The position numbers and the translations under genes were made by a program. Of a stretch of 64,000 bases of DNA, positions 31,933-39,285 are shown piece after piece (the first letter of the stretch is position 1; every line of letters begins with the position of its first letter). The stretch covers positions 161,103 through 225,102 of the forward strand of contig NZ_LLZN01000056.1 of the NCBI RefSeq assembly GCF_001509795.1. Direction: 5' to 3'. A model generated the notes under the pieces. That model had not been told where the DNA came from. It searched no databases and saw only the letters and a list, made by a program, of their open reading frames with translations. The stretch is from Streptomyces sp. NRRL WC-3605 (GTDB taxonomy: Bacteria > Actinomycetota > Actinomycetes > Streptomycetales > Streptomycetaceae).

Positions 31933-32666
31933 GCGGGGCGTCCTTCCGGGGTGGGCCTGAGCAGGGGTGGGTGAAGGGTGGTCGCGGCTCCCGCGCGGTA
32001 CAGCGCGGCCGGTTTGCCGCGGCCGCCGGTGAGCCGGGCCGCGCCGGGGACGGGCTCGACGAAGCCCGGGGTGGCGAGCACCTTGCGCCGGAAGTTGGGC
32101 CGGTCCAGGGCGGTGCCCCACACCACCTCGTAGACCTTCTGGAGCTCGCCGAGCGTGAACTCGGGCGGGCAGAAGGCGGTGGCGAGACCGGAGTACTCCA
32201 GCTGGGCGCCGATCCGGTCGTGGGCGTCGGCGAGGATCCGGTCGTGGTCGAAGGCGAGCGGCCGCGCCCTGTCGTACGGGATCCAGCGGGCCTGTGCCGC
32301 GTCGCTGCCACTGCGGGGTTCGGGCGGGTCGGGCAGCAGGGCGGTGAACGCTACGGTCACGACCCGCATCCGGGGGTCGCGGTCCGGCTCGCTGTAGGTG
32401 CGCAGCTGTTCGAGGTGGAGGCCGGTGACGTCCGACAGGCCGGTCTCCTCGGCGAGTTCGCGGCGAGCGGCCGTCTCGGCGGACTCGTCGGGCTGCACGA
32501 AGCCGCCGGGCAGTGCCCAGTGGCCCCGGTACGGCTCCTGTCCGCGCTCGACGAGCAGGACGTGCAGGGCGCCGTCGCGGAGGGTGAGGACGGCGAGGTC
32601 GGCGGTGACGGCGAAGGGCTCGTGGGCGTGCTTGTCGTAGCCGTCCGGCACGACGGGTCCGGGCAT
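31929..32666 (-). CDS. nrtR: NrtR-type NUDIX transcriptional regulator
   Basis: 245 residues, ATG 32666 after GGGGGTGG. Residues about 20-150 are a NUDIX domain with a full box, GFVQPDES ... RRELAEETGL (GX5EX7REUXEEXGU intact), so catalysis on ADP-ribose may be retained. Residues about 165-225 match the NrtR winged-helix domain: FTLGELQKVYEVVWGTALDRPNFRRKVL. By family NrtR represses NAD-related genes and is released by ADP-ribose. It heads an operon with ADP-ribosylglycohydrolase and a nucleotidyltransferase, and a dyad lies just upstream (32684-32716), so autoregulation is likely. Confidence 0.85.
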   Translation of the reverse strand: MPGPVVPDGYDKHAHEPFAVTADLAVLTLRDGALHVLLVERGQEPYRGHWALPGGFVQPDESAETAARRELAEETGLSDVTGLHLEQLRTYSEPDRDPRMRVVTVAFTALLPDPPEPRSGSDAAQARWIPYDRARPLAFDHDRILADAHDRIGAQLEYSGLATAFCPPEFTLGELQKVYEVVWGTALDRPNFRRKVLATPGFVEPVPGAARLTGGRGKPAALYRAGAATTLHPPLLRPTPEGRPA

Positions 32667-32683
32667 GGCGGACCACCCCCTTA

Positions 32684-32716
32684 ATGGTCAGTACGACTAT
32701 TAGTCACCCTGACCAT
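32684..32716. promoter_or_regulatory. Putative NrtR operator over the nrtR promoter
   Basis: Nested dyads 18-50 nt upstream of the nrtR start: outer arms ATGGTCAG (32684-32691) and CTGACCAT (32709-32716), inner arms GACTA and TAGTC (32695-32705) around one T. The GTCA/TGAC half-sites resemble published actinobacterial NrtR sites. Assignment by position and family. Confidence 0.6.
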
Positions 32717-32890
32717 AAAGGGCCCGCACGCGTCTCCACAACCCCCGGACACCGCCCGGACGCCACCCGCCGGCCGCAAGGCCCCCGCACAGCCCCCTGG
32801 CGGCCTTCTGCGGCCTTCCGGAGCCGGGATGCACCCCTGAGGCCTCGCACCCCGTCCCGGCCCGCCACAGGTCCACCGGGGCGGGCAAAC

Positions 32891-32927
32891 GCGACGGCCG
32901 GCCCGGGGCTCCCGGACCGGCCGTCGC
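32891..32927 (-). terminator. Terminator of the parA-scpAB-rluB operon
   Basis: 16-bp inverted repeat (left arm 32891-32906, starting GCGACGGCCGG; right arm 32912-32927; one mismatch) with a 5-nt loop, 19 nt beyond the rluB stop. Confidence 0.75.
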
Positions 32928-32946
32928 GACGCACACGTACGCGTGT

Positions 32947-34062
32947 CTACAGATCGACTTCCTTCATCAGCATGCCGACCTCGGTGTTCGACAGCCGGCG
33001 CAGCCAGCCGGACTTCTGGTCGCCGAGGGTGATCGGGCCGAAGGAGACCCGCACCAGCTTGTCGACGGGGAACCCGGCCTCGGCCAGCATGCGGCGCACG
33101 ATGTGCTTGCGGCCCTCGTGCAGGGTGACCTCGACCAGGTAGTTCTTGCCGGTCTGCTCGACGACCCGGAAGTGGTCGGCGCGCGCGTAGCCGTCCTCCA
33201 GCTGGATGCCGTCCTTGAGCTGCTTGCCCAGGTCGCGCGGGATCGGGCCGACGATGTGCGCGAGATAGGTCTTGCGCACGCCGTACTTGGGGTGGGTCAG
33301 GCGGTGGGCCAGCTCGCCGTGGTTGGTGAGCAGGATGACGCCCTCGGTCTCGGTGTCGAGCCGCCCGACGTGGAACAGGCGGGTCTCCCGGTTGGTGACG
33401 TAGTCGCCGAGGCACTGCCGGCCCTCGGGGTCCTCCATGGTGGAGACGACGCCGGCGGGCTTGTTGAGCGAGAAGAACTGGTACGACTGCGTGGCGACGG
33501 TCAGCCCGTCGACCTTGATCTCGTCCTTCTCGGGGTCCACGCGCAGGCCCTGCTCGAGGACGATCTCGCCGTTGACCTCGACGCGCGCCTCGTCGATCAG
33601 CTCCTCGCAGGCGCGCCGCGAGCCGTAGCCGGCCCGGGCGAGCACCTTCTGCAGCCGCTCGCCCTCCTGCTCGGCGCCCGGGAACGTCTTGGGCGGCTTG
33701 ACGTCCTTCTTGCCCTCGTACCGCTCGCGGTTGCGCTCCTCGGCGCGCGCCTCGTACTCGCGGGACGTCGCCGGGACCGACCGGCCCCGCTGCAGGGGCT
33801 TCTTCGGCCCGCCCTTGGCGCCTCCACGGGCCGCGGGCCCGCGGCCCGACTTGGGGCCCTCCTGGGTGGCGCCCGGACCTACGTCGTAGCGTCGCTCCTC
33901 CGGGCGCGGCTTCTTCGGACGACCGCCCTGCCGGTCGTCGCGGTTGTTGCCGGCGCCGCGGTGATTACCGCGGCCACCGCCGCTCCCGCCGCGGCCGCCG
34001 CTGTTGCCACCACGGCTCCCGCCGTTGTTTCCGCTGCTGTTCCTGCCGCTGCTGCTTCGCAT
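32947..34062 (-). CDS. rluB: 23S rRNA pseudouridine synthase, RluB/RsuA family
   Basis: 371 residues. ATG 34062 shares a base with the scpB stop (TGATG). The first roughly 130 residues are a basic, disordered Gly/Arg/Ser/Asn/Lys-rich extension (SGGRGGSGGGRGNHRGAGNN). Then an S4 domain (RLQKVLARAGYGSRRACEEL ... VNGEIV) and the catalytic domain with FHVGRLDTETEGVILLTN, whose Asp is the catalytic residue, and LHEGRKHIVRRMLAEAGF. Isomerises a uridine in 23S rRNA. Its place after scpA-scpB is a widely conserved arrangement. Confidence 0.93.
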   Translation of the reverse strand: MRSSSGRNSSGNNGGSRGGNSGGRGGSGGGRGNHRGAGNNRDDRQGGRPKKPRPEERRYDVGPGATQEGPKSGRGPAARGGAKGGPKKPLQRGRSVPATSREYEARAEERNRERYEGKKDVKPPKTFPGAEQEGERLQKVLARAGYGSRRACEELIDEARVEVNGEIVLEQGLRVDPEKDEIKVDGLTVATQSYQFFSLNKPAGVVSTMEDPEGRQCLGDYVTNRETRLFHVGRLDTETEGVILLTNHGELAHRLTHPKYGVRKTYLAHIVGPIPRDLGKQLKDGIQLEDGYARADHFRVVEQTGKNYLVEVTLHEGRKHIVRRMLAEAGFPVDKLVRVSFGPITLGDQKSGWLRRLSNTEVGMLMKEVDL

Positions 34063-34712
34063 CAAAGTTCCGTCTTGTCGTCTGCGTCCTCGGAATCCGG
34101 GGCGTCCGGATCGAACGACGGGACCGCTTCCAGGGTCTCGGCCTCGATCGCCTCCGCCTCCGGGAGGAAGGGCGCGAGTTCCGGGAGCTCGTCCAGGCCG
34201 CGCAGGCCCATCCGCTCCAGGAAGTAGTTCGTCGTCCTGTACAGGATCGCACCTGTTTCAGGTTCCGCGCCCGCCTCCTCGACGAGACCGCGCTGCAGCA
34301 GGGTCCGCATCACGCCGTCGCAGTTCACCCCGCGCACGGCCGAGACGCGGCTGCGGCTGACCGGCTGACGGTAGGCGACGACCGCGAGGGTCTCCAGGGC
34401 GGCCTGCGTGAGGCGCGCCGTCTGCCCGTCCAGGACCAGCCGCTCGACGGCCGGCGCGTACTCGGGCCGGGTGTAGAAACGCCAGCCGCCCGCGACGAAC
34501 CGCAGCTCGAAGCCCCGGCCCTGCACCGCGTACTCGTCGGCGAGCTCCCGCAGCGCGTCCGCGATCTGCCGCCGCGGCCGCTCCAGCAGCTTCGCGAGGT
34601 GCTCCTCGGCCGCGGGCTCGTCCACGACCATGAGCATCGCCTCCAGGGCGGGCTTGAGGTCGAGGTCCGCGACCGTACGCGATCCGGCGGGCAGCCCGGT
34701 GATCTCGCTCAC
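34062..34712 (-). CDS. scpB: Segregation and condensation protein B
   Basis: 216 residues, GTG start overlapping the scpA stop by 4 nt (GTGA). Two winged-helix domains typical of ScpB: LKPALEAMLMVVDEPAAEEHLAKLL, the wing RGFELRFVAGGWRFYTRPEYAPAV, and LTQAALETLAVVAYRQPVSRSRVSAVRGVN. The acidic C-terminal tail is variable. With ScpA it forms the SMC condensin complex for chromosome compaction and segregation. Confidence 0.95.
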   Translation of the reverse strand: MSEITGLPAGSRTVADLDLKPALEAMLMVVDEPAAEEHLAKLLERPRRQIADALRELADEYAVQGRGFELRFVAGGWRFYTRPEYAPAVERLVLDGQTARLTQAALETLAVVAYRQPVSRSRVSAVRGVNCDGVMRTLLQRGLVEEAGAEPETGAILYRTTNYFLERMGLRGLDELPELAPFLPEAEAIEAETLEAVPSFDPDAPDSEDADDKTEL

Positions 34713-35902
34713 GCCTTCTTCTCCTCCTGCTCGGGCGGCTCCGGCGGCCGGTCGAACTCGTCGGTCACCCTCGGCTGGTCCTCCCCGTCCCCGCCGGTCC
34801 AGCGCACCACGAGGTCGCCGAGCGCCGTCTCCTGGTCGAGGGCCACGGCCTTCTCGCGGTACAGCTCGAGCAGCGCGAGGAAGCGCGCCACGACCGTGAG
34901 GGTGTCGCCGGTGTCCGCCACGAGATCCCGGAAGCTCGCCTCGCCCAGCTCCTTGAGCCGCGCGACGACGATCCCGGCCTGCTCCTGCACGCTGACCAGC
35001 GGCGCGTGGATGTGCTCCACGTACACCTGGGGCTTCGGCCTGGGCTGCATCGCCTTGACCGCGAGCCGGGCGAATCCTTCCGCTCCGATGCTGATGACGA
35101 CCTCGGGCAGCAGCTCGGCGTGGTGCGGTTCCAGGCCGACGGTACGGGGGTAGCGGCGCGCCTCGTCGTCGAGCCGCCCGCTGAAGATGTCGGCGATCTG
35201 CTTGTACGCCCGGTATTGGAGGAGCCGGGCGAACAGCAGGTCCCGCGCCTCCAGGAGCGCCAGGTCGGCCTCGTCCTCCACCTCGGCGGCCGGGAGCAGC
35301 CGGGCCGCCTTGAGGTCGAGGAGGGTGGCGGCGACCACCAGGAACTCGGTCGTCTCGTCCAGGTCCCAGTCGGGGCCCATGGCGCGGATGTGCGCCATGA
35401 ACTCGTCGGTCACCTTGGACAGGGCGACCTCGGTGACGTCCAGCTTGTGCTTGGAGATCAGCTGGAGGAGCAGGTCGAAGGGGCCCTCGAAGTTGGCGAG
35501 CCGGACCTTGAAGACCCCGTCGGCCTCCGCGTCGGCGCCGTCCTGGGGGGCGGGCGCGGGGGCATCCGGGGCGGCAACGGTCTCCAGGGCCACGGTCGTC
35601 GGGGTGGGCGCCGGGGCCTCCACGGCCACGGCCGTCCGGGCGGGCGCCGGTTCCGGCTCCTCGATGGCCGTCCCTGCGGTGGGTCCGGCGGGCGCCGGCT
35701 CAGGCACGCCGCCGGCCGGCCGGCTCTGCGGCCCGGGTGCCGGGGCCTCGGGAGCGCCGAGGCCGGGCTCGGGATCCGCGGGCGACCGCTCCGGTGCCAC
35801 ATCCGGCGGGGCGGGTGGCGCCGCTCCCGGTCCCCGGCCCAGCGCGCGCCGGCGGCCGGCGGGGGCGCCGGCGCGCGGGGCGGGAACGTCGTTCGAGGTC
35901 AT
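34709..35902 (-). CDS. scpA: Segregation and condensation protein A (kleisin) with long N-terminal extension
   Basis: 397 residues, ATG 35902. Residues about 1-130 are a Pro/Ala/Glu-rich extension absent from shorter bacterial ScpA proteins. The kleisin core begins at FKVRLANFEGPFDLLLQLI and includes DVTEVALSKVTDEFMAHI, FLVVAATLLDLKAARLLPA and the C-terminal winged helix (EASFRDLVADTGDTLTVVARFLALLELY), which binds the SMC head. Shares the operon with the ParA-like and RHH proteins upstream (18 nt gap). Confidence 0.94.
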   Translation of the reverse strand: MTSNDVPAPRAGAPAGRRRALGRGPGAAPPAPPDVAPERSPADPEPGLGAPEAPAPGPQSRPAGGVPEPAPAGPTAGTAIEEPEPAPARTAVAVEAPAPTPTTVALETVAAPDAPAPAPQDGADAEADGVFKVRLANFEGPFDLLLQLISKHKLDVTEVALSKVTDEFMAHIRAMGPDWDLDETTEFLVVAATLLDLKAARLLPAAEVEDEADLALLEARDLLFARLLQYRAYKQIADIFSGRLDDEARRYPRTVGLEPHHAELLPEVVISIGAEGFARLAVKAMQPRPKPQVYVEHIHAPLVSVQEQAGIVVARLKELGEASFRDLVADTGDTLTVVARFLALLELYREKAVALDQETALGDLVVRWTGGDGEDQPRVTDEFDRPPEPPEQEEKKA

Positions 35903-35920
35903 GGCCCCCGCAGGCTACCG

Positions 35921-36505
35921 CTACCGCCCGCGGAGCCGTCGTACGAGGATGCTGGCGTCGCCCCGGGACTCCAGGTCGGCGAGGACCACGGCCACCGCCT
36001 CGCGGACGATCCGCCCGCGGTCGACGGCGAGCCCGTGCTCACCGCGGAGCACCAGACGCGCGTGCTCCAGGTCCATGAGCTCCTCTGCGGAGACGTAGAC
36101 GGTGATCTTCTCGTCGTGCCGTTCGCGTCCACTGGGCCGGCGGGCGGCGGCACGGCCCCGTTTGCGCGGCGCGGCGGCGGCATTGGCCGCGGCGGTCCCG
36201 GCAGAACCTTCCTGCGCGCCCTGACGCCGTGCGGAGCGCTCCCCGGAGGCGGACCGGCTGCGGGACTCCCCCGCCTCGGCCTGCTCGGTGTCGGCCGCCA
36301 CGTGCTCGGCGCCCTCGCCGTCGCCGCCCTGCGCGGGCACCGACTGCGGCGCGTCCTCGGCGGCCGCGGGGTCGCTCTCCCCCGCGGGAGCCGGCACCCG
36401 GGCCTCGCCGTTGGCCGGGCGCCGGGGAGTGGACGGCTGGAGCGCCGTACCCCCTGTCGTGCGGAACAGTTCGTCGGCCCCCGGCAGACTCACTCGGCGT
36501 GACAC
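35921..36505 (-). CDS. Ribbon-helix-helix-like protein between parA-like and scpA genes
   Basis: 194 residues, GTG start overlapping the parA-like 3' end by 16 nt. The N-terminus MSRRVSLPGADELFRTTG is distinctive and is followed by about 100 low-complexity Ala/Glu/Ser/Arg residues. The C-terminal 65 residues fit an RHH fold: a beta strand HDEKITVYVS, helix AEELMDLEHARLVLRGEHG, helix DRGRIVREAVAVVLADLES. RHH proteins bind DNA as dimers through the strand. The arrangement recalls plasmid ParA-ParG or ParA-RHH partition pairs, suggesting a DNA-binding partner for the ParA-like ATPase; this is inference. Confidence 0.65.
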   Translation of the reverse strand: MSRRVSLPGADELFRTTGGTALQPSTPRRPANGEARVPAPAGESDPAAAEDAPQSVPAQGGDGEGAEHVAADTEQAEAGESRSRSASGERSARRQGAQEGSAGTAAANAAAAPRKRGRAAARRPSGRERHDEKITVYVSAEELMDLEHARLVLRGEHGLAVDRGRIVREAVAVVLADLESRGDASILVRRLRGR

Positions 36506-37668
36506 CGGGCGAGCACCTCCCTGGCGAGCTGGCGGTAGGCGGCGGCACCGACGGAGTTGGAGGCGTACGTGGTGATCGGCTCACCGGCCACCGTGGTCTC
36601 CGGGAAGCGGACCGTGCGCCCGATGACCGTGTGGTAGACGTGGTCGTCGAACGCCTCGACCACGCGCGCCAGGACCTCACGGCTGTGGACCGTGCGCGAG
36701 TCGTACATCGTGGCGAGGATCCCGTCGAGCTCCAGCTCCGGGTTCAGCCGCTCCTGGACCTTCTCGATCGTCTCGGTCAGCAGCGCCACGCCGCGCAGGG
36801 CGAAGAACTCGCACTCGAGCGGCACGATCACCTTGTGCGCGGCCGTCAGGGCGTTGACCGTGAGCAGGCCGAGCGAGGGCTGGCAGTCGATGACGATGAA
36901 GTCGTAGTCGTCCATCAGCGGCTTCAGGGCGCGCTGGAGCGTGGACTCCCGGGCGACCTCGCTGACGAGCTGGACCTCGGCGGCGGACAGGTCGATGTTG
37001 CTGGGCAGCAGGTCCATGTTGGGGACCGCCGTCTTCAGCAGCACCTCGTCGGCCGACATGCCCCGCTCCATGAGCAGGTTGTAGACGGTGAGGTCGAGCT
37101 CCATCGGGTTCACACCGAGTCCGACCGACAGCGCGCCCTGCGGGTCGAAGTCCACGAGCAGCACGCGGCGACCGTATTCGGCGAGTGCGGCACCCAGGTT
37201 GATGGTCGACGTCGTCTTGCCGACGCCGCCCTTCTGGTTGCACATCGCGATGATCTTCGCGGGACCGTGGTCGGTCAGCGGACCCGGGATCGGGAAGTAC
37301 GGCAGCGGACGTCCGGTCGGGCCGATGCGCTCGCGGCGCTGCCGGGCAGCGTCGGGCGCGAGGGTGGCCGCGTACTCGGGGTCGGGCTCGTACTCCGCGT
37401 CGGGGTCGTAGAAGTGCCCTTCGGGCAGTTCGTCGTAGTCGGCGAAGTGGTTGCGGGGCGCGCCACTTCCGTCGCCGGCCATGGCGTTCACGTGATGGCC
37501 ATCCATGCTCTTGTTTGCTGTCAGAGCCGTGTGGGGGCTGGTCTGGCTCTGGTGGGCTGCGAAGGTTCGGACAGCGACGGAGCCGACAGCCTCGAATCCC
37601 GCGGGACCCTGGCCCCGTACAGGCATTCCTGGTTGACCACCCCCGGGAGAAAATGTCGACTCATTCAC
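36490..37668 (-). CDS. ParA-like (Soj/MinD superfamily) ATPase
   Basis: 392 residues, GTG 37668 after AAGGAGG. An N-terminal extension of about 135 residues, partly acidic (DYDELPEGHFYDPDAEYEPDPEY), precedes the ATPase. Deviant Walker A CNQKGGVGKTT (about 143-153) carries the signature Lys; LLVDFDPQGALS and FIVIDCQPSLGLLTVNAL are the A' and B motifs. An orphan ParA homologue: parB is not in the operon, and the true parAB pair is expected near oriC. Encoded with an RHH protein, scpA, scpB and rluB, so a role in chromosome organisation is likely. Confidence 0.9.
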   Translation of the reverse strand: MNESTFSPGGGQPGMPVRGQGPAGFEAVGSVAVRTFAAHQSQTSPHTALTANKSMDGHHVNAMAGDGSGAPRNHFADYDELPEGHFYDPDAEYEPDPEYAATLAPDAARQRRERIGPTGRPLPYFPIPGPLTDHGPAKIIAMCNQKGGVGKTTSTINLGAALAEYGRRVLLVDFDPQGALSVGLGVNPMELDLTVYNLLMERGMSADEVLLKTAVPNMDLLPSNIDLSAAEVQLVSEVARESTLQRALKPLMDDYDFIVIDCQPSLGLLTVNALTAAHKVIVPLECEFFALRGVALLTETIEKVQERLNPELELDGILATMYDSRTVHSREVLARVVEAFDDHVYHTVIGRTVRFPETTVAGEPITTYASNSVGAAAYRQLAREVLARCHAE

Positions 37669-38025
37669 AAGTCGTCTTACCTCCTTGGTGACCAGGAAAC
37701 TTCTAGACAGGTCAGCGTGGCACCATGCCGACGGTTGGCGACTCTATGGCGTGTCGGCGGTCCGCAGCAACACAATCCACCGGACCGGGCAGATGTGTCG
37801 ACAATGAAACATCCCGCTGTCAAGGGCGTACGGCCGTCGCACAGCAGGTTTCACCGGTGTGCGAATCGGTCGAAGGGTTACGTTCGAGGCGAGTTGACCG
37901 AGCGTCGCAAAGTGACCATACACACATCCAGCCGGACCTTTTCGAGCAAGGTCCGGCTGGATGCGCAGGGTTGACGACCTGTGTTGACGTATCGCCTTTA
38001 CCAGAAAGTGACTTGCCGATCCGGC
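37669..38025. other. Intergenic region between parA-like and ald genes
   Basis: 357 nt. Contains the ald terminator (37925-37963) and the parA-like promoter region. A perfect TTGACA (minus strand, 37823-37818) could be its -35, but the matching -10 is poor. A GTTTCACCGGTG at about 37848 resembles half of parS but is not a parS site. Confidence 0.45.
37925..37963 (-). terminator. Intrinsic terminator of ald
   Basis: Perfect 16-bp stem (CATCCAGCCGGACCTT, complement at 37948-37963) with a 7-nt loop, 62 nt beyond the ald stop. Confidence 0.8.
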
Positions 38026-39150
38026 TCAGCCGAGGAGCGACTCGAGCTCGACGTGCTCCAGGCCGTGCGCCTCGGCGACCTCGCGGTAAACGACCTTGCC
38101 GTCATGCGTGTTGAGGCCCTTGGCCAGCGCGGGGTCACGGCGCAGCGCCTCGACCCAGCCCTTGTTGGCCAGCTCGACGATGTACGGCAGCGTGGCGTTG
38201 GTCAGCGCGTAGGTGGAGGTGTTGGGCACCGCGCCGGGCATGTTGGCGACGCAGTAGAAGACCGAGTTGTGGACCGGGAAGGTCGGCTCGGCGTGCGTCG
38301 TCGGGCGGGAGTCCTCGAAGCAGCCGCCCTGGTCGATCGCGATGTCGACAAGGACACTTCCCGGCTTCATGCGGGAGACCAGCTCGTTGGTGACCAGCTT
38401 CGGGGCCTTGGCGCCCGGGATGAGGACCGCGCCGATGACGAGGTCGGCCTCGAGGCAGGCCTTCTCCAACTCGAAGGCGTTGGAGACGACGGTCTGGATC
38501 TTCGTGCCGAAGATCTTGTCCGCCTCGCGCAGCTTGTTGATGTCCTTGTCGAGCAGGGTCACGTGGAAGCCCATGCCGATGGCGATCTGCGCGGCGTTCC
38601 AGCCGGAGACGCCGCCGCCGATGACCACGGCGCGGCCGGCGAGCACGCCGGGGACGCCGCCGGGCAGCACACCGCGGCCGCCGTTGGCGCGCATCAGGTG
38701 GTAGGCGCCGACCTGCGGGGCGAGGCGGCCCGCGACCTCGGACATGGGGGCGAGCAGCGGCAGGGCGCGGGTGGGCAGCTCGACCGTCTCGTAGGCGATC
38801 GCGGTGGTGCCGGACTCGATGAGGGCGTCCGTGCACTCCTTGGACGCGGCCAGGTGCAGGTAGGTGAAGAGCGTCTGGTCCTTGCGGAGGCGGTGGTACT
38901 CCTCGGCGATGGGCTCCTTGACCTTCAGCAGCAGGTCGGCGGCGGCCCACACCTGGTCCGCGGTGGGCAGGATCTGGGCGCCCGCGGCGACGTACTCGCT
39001 GTCCGGGATCGACGAGCCGAGGCCGGCGCCCTGCTCGATGACGACCTGGTGGCCGTTGCGCACCAGCTCGAGCACGCCGGCGGGGGTGATGGCCACCCGG
39101 AACTCGTTGTTCTTGACCTCGCGGGGGATGCCGACCTTCACGTCGATCAC
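38026..39150 (-). CDS. ald: Alanine dehydrogenase
   Basis: 374 residues, GTG start. N-terminal catalytic signature VGIPREVKNNEFRVAITPAGV, with the substrate-binding Arg and Lys/His residues of Ald. NAD-binding domain GGGVSGWNAAQIAIGMGFHVTLLDKD, then IGAVLIPGAKAPKLVTNELV and DIAIDQGGCFEDSRPTTH. Reversible NAD-dependent deamination of L-alanine to pyruvate and ammonia; hexameric, cytoplasmic. Monocistronic, with its own terminator. Confidence 0.96.
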   Translation of the reverse strand: MIDVKVGIPREVKNNEFRVAITPAGVLELVRNGHQVVIEQGAGLGSSIPDSEYVAAGAQILPTADQVWAAADLLLKVKEPIAEEYHRLRKDQTLFTYLHLAASKECTDALIESGTTAIAYETVELPTRALPLLAPMSEVAGRLAPQVGAYHLMRANGGRGVLPGGVPGVLAGRAVVIGGGVSGWNAAQIAIGMGFHVTLLDKDINKLREADKIFGTKIQTVVSNAFELEKACLEADLVIGAVLIPGAKAPKLVTNELVSRMKPGSVLVDIAIDQGGCFEDSRPTTHAEPTFPVHNSVFYCVANMPGAVPNTSTYALTNATLPYIVELANKGWVEALRRDPALAKGLNTHDGKVVYREVAEAHGLEHVELESLLG

Positions 39151-39285
39151 GGTCCTTGGCTCAGGGGGTGTGGGGCATTGCTACACAATCCCAGGCATGC
39201 GATGGCATACCAGGAGACACCGCAGGAGAAGGTGCGGCAGAGCCAGTCTAATGAAGGTGTTCCCGCTGTCTAGCCTTTCATTGCA

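Noticed and set aside
37840..37870. parS centromere site near the parA-like gene
   Set aside because: GTTTCACCGGTG shares only one half with the parS consensus and lacks the symmetric second half.
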